64,000 bases of DNA from Bacillus sp. FJAT-18017 (GCF_001278805.1 NZ_CP012602.1:3068001-3132000); one strand, 5' to 3'; counted from the first letter of the stretch, positions 7,864-16,670 are shown. The notes: a model not told the origin generated them from the letters alone. A program made the numbers and translations.

Positions 7864-9835
7864 ATGGGATGAATTTTTTGTCACGGGTGACCCATTAATT
7901 TTTGCGTCACAAATCGCAATTTTCCTGACAGCCATCGGTATCGTCGCAGCGCTCACTTATTTTAAAAAGTGGAACTGGCTGTGGACCAACTGGCTGACAA
8001 CAGTTGACCATAAAAAACTCGGTATCATGTATATCCTCATGGGTGTACTTATGTTCTTCCGAGGCGGAGTCGACGGCCTGATGATGAGGGCCCAAACTTC
8101 CGTACCCGAGAATGAATTCCTGAATGCACAGCACTATAATGAAGTATTTACAACACACGGCGTTATTATGATTCTGTTTGTTGCAATGCCGTTGTTAATT
8201 GGTTTCATGAACTTTCTGATTCCGCTGCAGATTGGCGCACGCGATGTTGCCTTCCCGCAGCTTAACGCTTTAAGCTTCTGGCTAACATTCGCTGGTGCGA
8301 TGCTATTCAACATTTCATTCGTTATTGGCGGATCACCTGATGCAGGTTGGACTTCCTACTTCCCGCTAGCCGGCAAGGAATTCAGTCCAGGCATCGGGAA
8401 CAACTTCTATGCAGTCGGCCTTCAGATAGCGGGTGCCGGTACATTGATGTCGGGTATTAACTTTGTCGTTACTGTCCTAAAAATGAGGACAAAAGGCATG
8501 ACATTGTTGAAGATGCCAATGTTTACATGGACATCCTTCGTCTCTTCACTAATCATTGTCGCAGCCTTCCCTATCTTTACCGTTGCGCTTGCGCTTATGA
8601 CATTCGACCGTATTTGGGGAACGCACTTCTTTACGGTTTCCGGCGGCGGTATGGATATGCTTTGGGCTAACTTGTTCTGGCTTTGGGGACACCCGGAAGT
8701 TTATATCGTTGTCCTCCCAGCCTTCGGAATTTTGTCTGATGTTATTTCGACTTTTGCACGAAAGACTCTTTATGGTTATACATCGATGGTTATTTCGATA
8801 TTGGCGATTTCTGTTTTAAGTATGGTCGTTTGGGTGCACCACTTCTATACAATGGGTAACAGTTCAGCAGTCAACTCATTCTTCTCAATTACAACTATGG
8901 CCATTGCGATACCGACGGGTATTAAGGTGTTCAACTGGCTGTTTACGATGAGAAAAGGTCGAATTAAATTAACTACTGCGATGATGTGGGCCCTTGCCTT
9001 TATCCCATGCTTTGTTATTGGCGGGGTAACAGGTGTCATGCTCGCATCTGCAGCTGCTGACTATCAATATCACAACACTTTGTTCCTAGTAGCGCATTTC
9101 CACTATACTCTGATTCCGGGCGTTGTCTTCCCGATCTTTGCTGGCTTCTACTACTGGTGGCCTAAAATGTTCGGTTTTATGCTCAACGAGAAAATTGGAA
9201 AATGGCATTTCTGGCTGTTCGTTATCGGCTTTAACCTGACATTCTTCCCAATGTTCTTCCTAGGCCTTGATGGTGCGGTTCGCCGTGCGTACACGTATTC
9301 TGCGGAAACTGGCTTCGGGCCATTGCAGATGCTTTCATTTGTTGGTGCATTGATCCTGGCTGCAGGCTTTGGAGCACTTTGCTACAACATCTACTACAGC
9401 TGGAAGAACGCAGACCGCAATATTGGAAATGATCCTTGGGATGCACGTACGCTTGAATGGGCGACAGCTACACCAGTACAGCATTATAACTTTGCTTTCC
9501 TTCCAGAGGTTAAGAAACTGGATGCATTCTGGCAAATGAAAAAGAACAACGAAATTAAGGGACTTCCTCTTGAAGAGAAAGACGTTGAGGAAATCCACTT
9601 GCCTAGCAATACTTGGATCCCATTCTATATGGCCATGGCTTCCCTCGTGACAGGATTCGTGCTCGTATTTGAATGGAAATGGGCTGCCTTGTTTGGGTTA
9701 ATAGCATTCTTTGTAGGTATGGGCTTCCGTTCATTTGATTATGATGAAGGCTTCTATGTCAAAAAAGATGAAATCATTAAGACTGAAAACGGCTGGAGAA
9801 CACCAGGTAAAGGAGTGAAAAACCATGTCGGCTAA
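7853..9835 (+). CDS. qoxB: Menaquinol oxidase subunit I (heme-copper)
   Basis: A 660-residue polytopic protein that reduces O2 and pumps protons. Visible ligands and motifs are TTHGVIMILF (low-spin heme), WGHPEVYIVVLPAFG (CuB His and the crosslinked Tyr), VHHFYT (CuB His pair) and HFHYTLIPG (heme ligands). WDEFFVTGDPLIFASQ at the N-terminus is typical of QoxB. The GTG at 7853 is preceded by GGAGGTGA and overlaps qoxA by 11 bases. A longer frame starting at 7823 lacks a good site. The length matches Bacillus QoxB, and no damage is seen. Confidence 0.95.
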   Translation: MGIKWDEFFVTGDPLIFASQIAIFLTAIGIVAALTYFKKWNWLWTNWLTTVDHKKLGIMYILMGVLMFFRGGVDGLMMRAQTSVPENEFLNAQHYNEVFTTHGVIMILFVAMPLLIGFMNFLIPLQIGARDVAFPQLNALSFWLTFAGAMLFNISFVIGGSPDAGWTSYFPLAGKEFSPGIGNNFYAVGLQIAGAGTLMSGINFVVTVLKMRTKGMTLLKMPMFTWTSFVSSLIIVAAFPIFTVALALMTFDRIWGTHFFTVSGGGMDMLWANLFWLWGHPEVYIVVLPAFGILSDVISTFARKTLYGYTSMVISILAISVLSMVVWVHHFYTMGNSSAVNSFFSITTMAIAIPTGIKVFNWLFTMRKGRIKLTTAMMWALAFIPCFVIGGVTGVMLASAAADYQYHNTLFLVAHFHYTLIPGVVFPIFAGFYYWWPKMFGFMLNEKIGKWHFWLFVIGFNLTFFPMFFLGLDGAVRRAYTYSAETGFGPLQMLSFVGALILAAGFGALCYNIYYSWKNADRNIGNDPWDARTLEWATATPVQHYNFAFLPEVKKLDAFWQMKKNNEIKGLPLEEKDVEEIHLPSNTWIPFYMAMASLVTGFVLVFEWKWAALFGLIAFFVGMGFRSFDYDEGFYVKKDEIIKTENGWRTPGKGVKNHVG

Positions 9836-10430
9836 AACAAATGCTGCACTGCCATTAGAATATCAGTCACAGCAAAACCAAATGAACATCCTTGGCTTCT
9901 GGGTTTTCCTCCATGCCGAGATCGTTCTGTTTGCTACTCTATTTGCCGTCTATGGCATACTTGGTGAACGGTATGCAGGCGGCCCTACCCAGCAGGATCT
10001 TTTCATTTTAAAAGATGTCCTGATTATGACATTCCTGCTGTTGACTAGTAGTTTTACAATTGGCGTTTCGATATGGGAAATGCGCCGCAACAACATGAAA
10101 GGTATGCTGATTTGGCTTGCGCTTACCCTTCTGCTCGGCGGCGGATTCCTGTTCATGGAAATTAAAGAGTTCTTGCACTATATCGACCAGGGCGCAACTT
10201 GGCAAACGAGCGCCTTCCTATCAAGCTTTTTCGTTCTGCTTGGTACACACGGTGTTCACGTAACGATCGGTATTGGCTGGGCCATCCTATTGGCCATTCA
10301 GTTCCTGAAGCGCGGCATCACGACTGTTACAGCACGAAAGATTTTCATCTTCGGTCTGTACTGGCATTTCCTTGATGTTGTCTGGATTTTCATTTTCACG
10401 TTCGTATATTTAGCAGGGTTGGTGTCTTAG
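9825..10430 (+). CDS. qoxC: Menaquinol oxidase subunit III
   Basis: A 201-residue membrane protein with five predicted helices and subunit III features (GFWVFLHAEIVLFATLFAVY, LGTHGVHVTIGIGWA, YWHFLDVVWIFIF). It overlaps the end of qoxB by 11 bases and has AAAGGAGTG as ribosome binding site inside qoxB. It stabilises the oxidase and its proton uptake path in the family; no redox centre is expected or seen. Confidence 0.93.
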   Translation: MSAKTNAALPLEYQSQQNQMNILGFWVFLHAEIVLFATLFAVYGILGERYAGGPTQQDLFILKDVLIMTFLLLTSSFTIGVSIWEMRRNNMKGMLIWLALTLLLGGGFLFMEIKEFLHYIDQGATWQTSAFLSSFFVLLGTHGVHVTIGIGWAILLAIQFLKRGITTVTARKIFIFGLYWHFLDVVWIFIFTFVYLAGLVS

Positions 10431-10431
10431 T

Positions 10432-10731
10432 ATGAAAAATAACACGAAAAGTTTCCCGTTAAGCCATGTCCTTGGATTCCTGCTTTCGTTAGTCCTGACA
10501 TTTGGGGCTGCATGGATTGCAATAGGAACGTCCTTGCCGGTGCAAACGATCATGTGGTTCATCGGCACACTTGCAGTCATCCAGGCAGCCATCCAGCTTT
10601 ACATGTTCATGCACTTGACTGAGGGCGGTAATAAAGTTGTCAACAACATCAATATGATGTTCTCTGCTTTCATGATTATCGTCGTTGTAGCAGGTACAAT
10701 CTGGGTATTGACAACAGGTCACTCACATTAA
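10432..10731 (+). CDS. qoxD: Menaquinol oxidase subunit IV
   Basis: A 99-residue protein with three transmembrane helices (HVLGFLLSLVLTFGAAWIAI, IMWFIGTLAVIQAAIQLYMF, MFSAFMIIVVVAGTIWVLTT) and the family motif YMFMHLTEGG. It starts one base after the qoxC stop, with only a weak ribosome binding site, so translational coupling is likely. Last gene of the operon, ending before a strong terminator. Confidence 0.92.
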   Translation: MKNNTKSFPLSHVLGFLLSLVLTFGAAWIAIGTSLPVQTIMWFIGTLAVIQAAIQLYMFMHLTEGGNKVVNNINMMFSAFMIIVVVAGTIWVLTTGHSH

Positions 10732-10743
10732 TATTTATTACGG

Positions 10744-10784
10744 AAAAACCAGGCTCCCCCGCAGTGGCAGCCTGGTTTTTTTTA
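10744..10784 (+). terminator. Rho-independent terminator of qoxABCD
   Basis: AAACCAGGCT and AGCCTGGTTT form the stem, followed by a run of eight T, about 12 bases after the qoxD stop. Confidence 0.9.
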
Positions 10785-10864
10785 TGAATATGACTTTAGC
10801 ACCTGCCCAGCTGTTCTACTCGAGGCATTCCCCGCTAAACAGCTGCTTCAGCCTATTGTTGTGT

Positions 10865-11071
10865 CTATCTTTTTCCGCCTCTTATAAGCCTTAATTGTGG
10901 CTGTACTACGCTTCCTTCCCTCTTGAAGATCGTAAACATAGAAAAATTGAATAAAGCCAAAAAGAAGGCCAATACCATTTGCTGATATGCGTGAGTGTAT
11001 AAAAGGACAAAAATGCTGGCACAACAATAAACCCCTAGAGCCAAATAAAAATACTTAAGGATTTGACCCAT
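10865..11071 (-). CDS. Small membrane protein, unknown (68 aa)
   Basis: A 68-residue protein with two hydrophobic segments (ILKYFYLALGVYCCASIFVLL and QQMVLAFFLALFNFSMFTIF) and a basic tail (QLRLIRGGKR). AGGGGGATGG precedes the ATG. It faces qoxD tail to tail across the terminator. No family is recognised. The two-helix layout with a positive C-terminus suggests a hairpin membrane protein with its end in the cytoplasm. Confidence 0.6.
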   Translation of the reverse strand: MGQILKYFYLALGVYCCASIFVLLYTHAYQQMVLAFFLALFNFSMFTIFKREGSVVQPQLRLIRGGKR

Positions 11072-11299
11072 TAAACCATCCCCCTAGATGTTTGGTATTT
11101 ACTATACTAACAGAATTAACAGTAAATTGTCACAGAATGTTCAAAATTTAGTGAAACTTTTTTTCGACTTTTTTCTTTGTTTCGCTGTCACTAATTCGCC
11201 AATATTTGTGATTTTTTTCAAGAAATTCCTCCAAAAATGAAGGACTATGGCAGTCAAAACTCGAACCATTTAGAGTAGTTAAATAAAGGAGGAGATTGA

Positions 11300-11659
11300 A
11301 TGAAGAAGAAATTACTTGCTATGTTGTTCAGTGGAGCGATTGCGTTTGGAGTATTTGCAGTGCCGGGGAATGTGGTGAATGCCGAAGAAACATGTGCATG
11401 TCACCCTGTAACAGTTTATGGTGCTGAGGCAAACATCGAAATAGCAAAAGTTCTTAGCAGCGATGCATTTAAAACCGCTAAAGCAGATCTATTTGTAAAG
11501 GGCTATAGCTGGAACGGCGTGGCAAATGTAGAAGTAGTAAAATGGGAAGACTACTTTTTCAAAGTAGGTGTTAAGGTACCTTTCGTAAATTCAAATGGCA
11601 ATGTTGAATATGCCACATTTGTTGATGGAAAATTGGCAGGAGTTTATCCTTCAATGTAG
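11300..11659 (+). CDS. Small secreted protein, unknown
   Basis: A 119-residue precursor with a clear signal peptide (KKKLLAMLFSGAIAFGVFA..., probable cleavage after VNA at residue 28). The mature part begins EETCACHPVTVYG and is otherwise Cys-free. The Cys-x-Cys-His at the mature N-terminus is the only notable motif; a metal-binding or disulfide role is possible but not shown. The rest alternates strands and helices (AKVLSSDAFKTAKADLFVKG, VEVVKWEDYFFKVGVKVPF). AAAGGAGGAGA precedes the ATG and a hairpin follows the stop, so it is a single-gene unit. I do not recognise the family. Confidence 0.75.
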   Translation: MKKKLLAMLFSGAIAFGVFAVPGNVVNAEETCACHPVTVYGAEANIEIAKVLSSDAFKTAKADLFVKGYSWNGVANVEVVKWEDYFFKVGVKVPFVNSNGNVEYATFVDGKLAGVYPSM

Positions 11660-11669
11660 GATTATATTA

Positions 11670-11703
11670 AAAGGGAGTGGCCCAACAGCCGCTCCCCTTT
11701 CAT
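11670..11703 (+). terminator. Hairpin after the secreted-protein gene
   Basis: AAAGGGAG and CTCCCCTTT flank a smaller GGC/GCC pair. The stem ends in TTT but the T-run is short. It could also serve the pseudogene on the other strand. Confidence 0.6.
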
Positions 11704-11771
11704 ATTTCAAACAATCATGGTCTCCACATTATCGTTATTAAGCTTAACTTCAAACTTATCTCCCTTAATAA

Positions 11772-12140
11772 TCAGCCCTTAAAGATCCAATCAATTTGAC
11801 TAATTTCTTCATCTTTCAAATTTACATCCAGTGTCCTCAAGTTATGCAAAACCTGCTCCCCTCTTTTCGCACCTGGTATGATGGCTTCAATTGTGTCTCT
11901 CGTCAAATACCAGGCTAGCACGATATGCGAGACCTCTACCCCTTTTTCTTGAGCAATTTTTCGGATGCTCTCTACTTTCTGTATTGTCCTTTCATATACA
12001 CCTTCCGTAAAATACTCCCCTCGCTTTCCGCTTACATCGGTATTCAGGTCATACTTACCTGTCAAAAGCCCTGATGCGAGTGGAAAATATGGCACGTATT
12101 ATAACAAACCGGAATCCGCTTTAAAAACCATGAAATACCG
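11772..12140 (-). pseudogene. Aldo/keto reductase, 5'-truncated remnant
   Basis: About 108 residues of the C-terminal third of an aldo/keto reductase remain: PYFPLASGLLTGKYDLN, GVEVSHIVLAWYLTRD and AIIPGAKRGEQVLHNL (NADPH-binding end of the barrel). Members are normally about 310 residues with catalytic Asp-Tyr-Lys-His in the missing part. Just upstream the same frame reads KADSGLL-stop-YVPYFP, an in-frame TAA, and beyond that there is no recognisable AKR sequence. A GTG at 12095 could start the fragment but has no ribosome binding site. It is surely non-functional as an oxidoreductase. Confidence 0.75.
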
Positions 12141-12299
12141 ATATTGCCCTTTTCAAATAACGGATACGGTTGTTATGTTCTAACTATCCTTGTTTTGTAT
12201 TAAACTTCTGTCCTTATCCTTACATAACTGTTTTACATATAAATTGACGAATCACATAATCTTGAATGTCTTTCATTTAGCTGTACACATTGTCGGCAC

Positions 12300-12680
12300 A
12301 TGAGACGGATTGAGTAGAGAGAACTAGGCCCTTACCAGAGGATATATAATCATGCTCATGTACCCTAGGCTAGTGAGTTGATTAAACATAACTATGTTTT
12401 GAATGGCCGTTTATTACTATTTTTCCAGATTAAGAGTAGTAAGGGTCTGGCCCGTACTATCAAGTGAATAGTCATGCTCTTAATCAGAGGCTAGTTAAGC
12501 CCATAAAAAATTGGTAATGTAACTAGGTTCCAGATGGGTGTTAATCACTATTTTTCCAAAGGAGGGGTAGTAAGGGTCAGACCCGGACTATATGGTGCAT
12601 AGTCATGCTCATGTACCGGGTGCTAGTGAATTGAACTAAAAATAGTTACATGACTACTTGGGATAATTATTTATTACTAT
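12300..12680. repeat. Three-copy tandem repeat of about 122-131 bp
   Basis: TCATGCTC recurs at 12350, 12472 and 12603. Between copies the same blocks return in order: TAGTAAGGGTC (with palindromic GGGTCTGGCCC or GGGTCAGACCC), ACTAT, a GCTAGT block, a TAACTA/TTACATGACTA block and ATTACTATTTTTC. Units are about 80% alike by eye and do not code. They sit directly beside the 52-bp array B but share no sequence with it. Confidence 0.75.
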
Positions 12681-12723
12681 TTTTCTTAACTGACGAATCG
12701 ACTGCAAGGCCACCCATAATCGT

Positions 12724-12930
12724 TCTTGACGACCCTGTGTATCCAATGTCATAGCGTCCGGTCGTTAATAGAGATTCTTAACGACCCTGCTAGCTTCATA
12801 AAGCAGCGTCCGGTCTTCAACAGTGCATCTTGGCGACCCTGCCAGCCACATAATATGGGGTCCGGTCGTCAATAGAGCTTCTTGACGCCCCAATGAACCA
12901 AATATGATTGTACCCAGTCGTCAATGGTTT
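12724..12930. repeat. Tandem array B, 52-bp period, inverted relative to array A
   Basis: TTGACGACCCTG-like blocks occur at 12728, 12780, 12832 and 12884, and CGGTCGTCAATAGAG-like blocks recur with the same 52-base step. The unit is the reverse complement of array A (1160-1416): GGTCGTC, AATAGAG.TTCTT, GACGACC, CTG. Copies are more diverged than in array A. Non-coding. The remaining sequence from 12931 to the dms terminator shows nothing recognisable. Confidence 0.85.
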
Positions 12931-13010
12931 ATTAATCCCCCGAGGGCCAATTCACAGAATATATGAATGACAAAACTGCTTCTGATCCACAACACTACCT
13001 AAAACCACAA

Positions 13011-13037
13011 AACGCCCGTACTTAATGCACGGGCGTT
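13011..13037 (-). terminator. Terminator of the dms-type operon
   Basis: AACGCCCGT and ACGGGCGTT form a stem with a short loop. Read on the minus strand it comes just after the FeS-subunit gene and ends in a TTTTGTGG stretch. Confidence 0.75.
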
Positions 13038-13052
13038 CAAAAAGCTTCTATA

Positions 13053-13619
13053 TTATTTATGCGGGGTTATAACTAAATTAGGCTTTGTAATGCTCGGATC
13101 TGGCAAACCTTCGACTACAGCAATGTTTCCGTATTTCTTTCTTAGTTCATCGATTGGGCCAATTTCGATGTTCCCATATGGGCAGGCTGCTACACACGCT
13201 GGGTCTTCACCTATTGACCTGAGGTCCGCACACATGTCGCATTTAGAGATTCTAAATGTTTTTTGGTTTAATTGAGGCGCCCCGTACGGGCAATCCCTGA
13301 TACAGAATTGGACACCGCGGCACACTTTGATGTCCGCGTATACAACTCCGTCTTCTTTATTCTTTTTCATGGCGCCGGTCGGGCAAACTTCAACGCACTT
13401 TGGTTCATCGCAGTGGTTGCATGACATGGATAACCAGGGTGCCTTCACATTGTGGGTTAATCCATTACCGGATTCCTGGAATGCACCGCTGCGTGATTCC
13501 CACACGCGCCTGAAAGCACGTTCGTCATCTAGATTATTTTTATCCTTGCAGGCCATAAAGCAGACATTGCAGCCGGCACAACGGCTTTGGTTGACATAAA
13601 ATCCTAATTGTACTGCCAC
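13053..13619 (-). CDS. DmsB/NrfC-type iron-sulfur subunit of a molybdoenzyme
   Basis: A 188-residue electron-transfer subunit with four cluster motifs: CAGCNVCFMACKDKN (about residue 14), CNHCDEPKCVEVCPTGA (about 67), CRGVQFCIRDCPYGA (about 99) and CDMCADLRSIGEDPACVAAC. In the third motif the usual second Cys is Val (CxxV instead of CxxC), at the same place where NarH has Trp and carries a [3Fe-4S] cluster. GTG start after AAAGGAGGG, 14 bases behind the catalytic gene. No DmsC/NrfD anchor follows; the operon ends at a terminator. Substrate cannot be told from this subunit. Confidence 0.85.
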   Translation of the reverse strand: MAVQLGFYVNQSRCAGCNVCFMACKDKNNLDDERAFRRVWESRSGAFQESGNGLTHNVKAPWLSMSCNHCDEPKCVEVCPTGAMKKNKEDGVVYADIKVCRGVQFCIRDCPYGAPQLNQKTFRISKCDMCADLRSIGEDPACVAACPYGNIEIGPIDELRKKYGNIAVVEGLPDPSITKPNLVITPHK

Positions 13620-13633
13620 GTTGTTCCCTCCTT

Positions 13634-16006
13634 TTACGCCTTCGCTACTTCAACAAGCATCGTTTGATGTGCATTTCCGTGTGCTAGAGGTGTTTTCCGC
13701 TGTGATGTTAGTACATTGGCGCAGCCTCCGCGATCAATGCCATTTTCATCCGGCTGATACCATGCCCCAGCTTGCATCGCAACGACCCCGGGGATAATCC
13801 TCGGTGTAACCTCAGCTGGTATCATTGTTGTTCCCCGGTCGTTGTAGATTTTTACGAGGTCTCCTTGTTTTAAACCGCGCTTACCCGCATCAATAGGGTT
13901 GATCCATAGTACTTGTTTGGCAACCTGCTGCTGCCAAGGATGATTGTAGAAACCTGAGTTCATCCTGTTCTTTCCTTTCCAGGTGATACACTGAAGTGGG
14001 AACTTATCTTTAAGTGGATCCTCTGCCCCCTCCCATTCAGGGATATATTTAGGGATGGCAGGAATTTCTTCATTCATCATGTCAAAAAGTGTTTTTGAAA
14101 ACAGTTCGATTTTCCCTGATGGTGTTTCGAACTTATTGTTTTTTGGATCCTCAATCTGGGCCTGGAAGGCAACGCGCGGGCCGTCATATCTCCAGTAATG
14201 TACACGGTTCTTTTTCAAATCCTCAAAAGACGGAGTGTCCGGATACTGTTTCTTGGTTTCATCAAGAATGTACTTAATCCAGCCAAGTTCGTCCCGGCCT
14301 TCTGTAAACTGCTGTCTAATCCCCAGACCTTCGGCGACCTCTGACATCCATTCGTAATCGGAACGAGCTTGGTAATAGTTGTTTACAATTTTCTCAGAGA
14401 GCATGAAATAGTCCCCAGAACCCCATGAACCGCCGAGATTCCAGCGCTCGAAAAAGGTTGTTTCAGGCAGCAGAATATCTGCGTACTTGGCACTCGGTGT
14501 CAGGAAGTGGTCACTGACGACAATGAATTCTACAAGGCTCTCATCTTCAAGGATTTTAATCGTCTTGTTAACGTCAGGCTGCTGGTTTACCAGATAGTTT
14601 CCAGCGAGATTATAGATTAGCTTGATATTCTGTGTGAGTTTGTCGACTCCCTGCAGACCATCTGCCGGAGTAATTTTCTCGGCATTCGTTATCGCATCTG
14701 TCCAGGACATAATTGATATTGAGCCCTTAAGTGGATTTTCAGGAGCCGGTACATCTATTGCGAATTTCCTCGGGATTCCGCCATAGCCGGAAGCCCAGCC
14801 GCCAAGTTTGCCAACATTGCCTGTAATAGTTGCTAGCATTGTGCCGCCCCGGGCAATCTGTTCACCACTGGCATGGCGTTGAGGTCCCCAGCCCTGTATA
14901 AGCGCTGCAGGCTTTGCGGTTGCATATTCGCGGGCCAGTTCCCGGATTTTCTTAGCGGGCACCTTCGTAATTTTTTCAGCCCACTCCGGAGTTTTTTCAA
15001 TGCCGTCTTTTTTTCCAAAAAGATAGGATACAATCGATTCGTTTGCCGGTACACCTTCTGGCATATGCTCCTCATCGAACCCGACAACAAATTTATCTAA
15101 AAATGCTTTGTCATGAAGGTTTTCCTTAACAATGACATATGCCATTGCATTCATTAACGCGTTATCTGTTCCAGGAAGCAGCGGAATCCATTCATCGGCA
15201 TAAGCTGCAATTGAATCGGAATAGCGCGGGTCGACAGCTATGAATTTGATCCCTTTCTTCTTAAGCTTCGAATAATAATGATTTGTATTTCCAAAGATTG
15301 TTTCCGTTGGATTATGGCCCCACAGAATAACCAGGTTCGTATGCTCTAATGAGTCAAGTGAGCTTCCAGTTTGGGCTGTTCCGTACGTATACGGTGTTGC
15401 TGCTGCGGTGTTCCCCATGGAAACGGAATGATAATAATTCAGGAATCCGCCATCAAGAGCGAACAGGCGTCTGGCGAGATAGGCACCGCCCATTGATCCG
15501 CCAGTAACGGCTGTACCTTGATGCACATACCGGGATTCTGGCCCGTAGGTTTCGGTAATCCTCTTTGTCTCTTTGGTGATGATGTCTACAGCTTCCTTCC
15601 AGGAAATACGCTCAAACTTCCCTTCACCGCGTTTTCCAACCCGCTTCATCGGATATTTAAGACGGTCCGGATGGTATTGGTACTTACGGTAGCTTCTGCC
15701 GCGGACGCATGCTTTCATATATGGATTCTGTTCATCCAACTCATTATTGGTTCGGGCGCTGACCTTTACAATAACACCGTCTTTCACATGTGCCTTGATT
15801 AGGCATTTGCCTCCGCAATCGAATGTACTGCAAGTCGGAATAATTTTTTCCGGAATAGCTGGTGCTTTTGCAACTGGAACGTCGGTGCTTTTACTTAGAT
15901 AGTTAGATGTGACAACACCACCTGCAACAACCGGTACTGTGAGCGCGCCTGTCCACTTCAGAAATGAACGCCGGGAAATTTTTTTACCCGTATCCTTGTC
16001 ACTCAT
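13634..16006 (-). CDS. DmsA-type molybdopterin oxidoreductase, catalytic subunit
   Basis: A 790-residue exported enzyme with a Tat signal (SRRSFLKWTGALTVPVVAGG), an N-terminal [4Fe-4S] site (CSTFDCGGKC, then CVRGR after about 31 residues), and bis-MGD domains (LVILWGHNPTETIFG, ALIQGWGPQRHASGEQ, PLAHGN near the end). The metal-ligand region reads NYYHSVSMGNTAAATPYTYG with Ser and no Cys or UGA, as in DMSO-reductase-type enzymes. Length is near E. coli DmsA. The likely reaction is two-electron reduction of an S- or N-oxide or an oxyanion; the exact substrate is unknown. It overlaps its chaperone gene by eight bases and is followed by the FeS subunit. Confidence 0.85.
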   Translation of the reverse strand: MSDKDTGKKISRRSFLKWTGALTVPVVAGGVVTSNYLSKSTDVPVAKAPAIPEKIIPTCSTFDCGGKCLIKAHVKDGVIVKVSARTNNELDEQNPYMKACVRGRSYRKYQYHPDRLKYPMKRVGKRGEGKFERISWKEAVDIITKETKRITETYGPESRYVHQGTAVTGGSMGGAYLARRLFALDGGFLNYYHSVSMGNTAAATPYTYGTAQTGSSLDSLEHTNLVILWGHNPTETIFGNTNHYYSKLKKKGIKFIAVDPRYSDSIAAYADEWIPLLPGTDNALMNAMAYVIVKENLHDKAFLDKFVVGFDEEHMPEGVPANESIVSYLFGKKDGIEKTPEWAEKITKVPAKKIRELAREYATAKPAALIQGWGPQRHASGEQIARGGTMLATITGNVGKLGGWASGYGGIPRKFAIDVPAPENPLKGSISIMSWTDAITNAEKITPADGLQGVDKLTQNIKLIYNLAGNYLVNQQPDVNKTIKILEDESLVEFIVVSDHFLTPSAKYADILLPETTFFERWNLGGSWGSGDYFMLSEKIVNNYYQARSDYEWMSEVAEGLGIRQQFTEGRDELGWIKYILDETKKQYPDTPSFEDLKKNRVHYWRYDGPRVAFQAQIEDPKNNKFETPSGKIELFSKTLFDMMNEEIPAIPKYIPEWEGAEDPLKDKFPLQCITWKGKNRMNSGFYNHPWQQQVAKQVLWINPIDAGKRGLKQGDLVKIYNDRGTTMIPAEVTPRIIPGVVAMQAGAWYQPDENGIDRGGCANVLTSQRKTPLAHGNAHQTMLVEVAKA

Positions 16007-16670
16007 GATTCAATGCCTCCTTGATATTCACTGCGATTTCTTCTTCCAACGAGATGTATTCCTCCAAGAGGACCGATGCCCCCTTAAACCAGAGAGTTTT
16101 TGCATTTTTTTCAAAAAGATCAGAGAATTTCGGTGCCCACCGAAGAAAGTGTGCATCCAAAAATGCTGCCTGGTCTGCCAGGAGTTTCATACGAATGTCT
16201 TTTTCTTCAGTGTTTAGTGTCATTAGAATCATATGAGCAAGAAACTCCAACTCTATGAGAATATGATCCTCGGGTTCATTATTTTCGCGGATAAAGGATA
16301 GCCCGTATGTCTTGTAGCTTTCCCTAACTTTGAGTGTCTGTTCTTCGAATAATAGGTGTTCCCTTCCCAGATATACGGATTCCCATGGAGGCGCCGGCAG
16401 GACGTTAGGCCCTACAAACAAAGAATTAAATTCGTCTCGGCCTTCCTGGATAACCTTCTCAGGATTTTGATTAAGTGCTAGAAGAAACTCCTTTATAAGC
16501 GCTCCTCCTTCACTGTTATCAGCTAAGATATGAAAGTTTTGATCAGCATTCAATGCCTCTGCCCTGTCTATATCAGGTGCTGCATCAAGAAGGAAGCGGA
16601 GAAAGCTGTTCATATAATATCTGGTTAACAAACTATTCTGATCGTCGGCCAAGCTTTTAGCTTCATTCAT
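15999..16670 (-). CDS. TorD/DmsD-family molybdoenzyme chaperone
   Basis: A 223-residue all-helical protein. Landmarks are EFNSLFVGPNVLPAPPWESV (the E/DxxxLF...P.P..S segment of the TorD/NarJ superfamily) and EPEDHILIELEFLAHMI, where EPxDHI.xE is the family signature. Such proteins bind the Tat signal of their partner and assist cofactor insertion. First gene of the operon, overlapping the catalytic gene, which makes a dedicated partnership likely. Start ATG follows GGTGAAAAA. Confidence 0.85.
   Translation of the reverse strand: MNEAKSLADDQNSLLTRYYMNSFLRFLLDAAPDIDRAEALNADQNFHILADNSEGGALIKEFLLALNQNPEKVIQEGRDEFNSLFVGPNVLPAPPWESVYLGREHLLFEEQTLKVRESYKTYGLSFIRENNEPEDHILIELEFLAHMILMTLNTEEKDIRMKLLADQAAFLDAHFLRWAPKFSDLFEKNAKTLWFKGASVLLEEYISLEEEIAVNIKEALNHE

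Noticed and set aside
12096..12183. Full-length aldo/keto reductase reaching past 12140
   Set aside because: An in-frame TAA follows KADSGLL and no further AKR motifs occur upstream, so only the C-terminal third remains.
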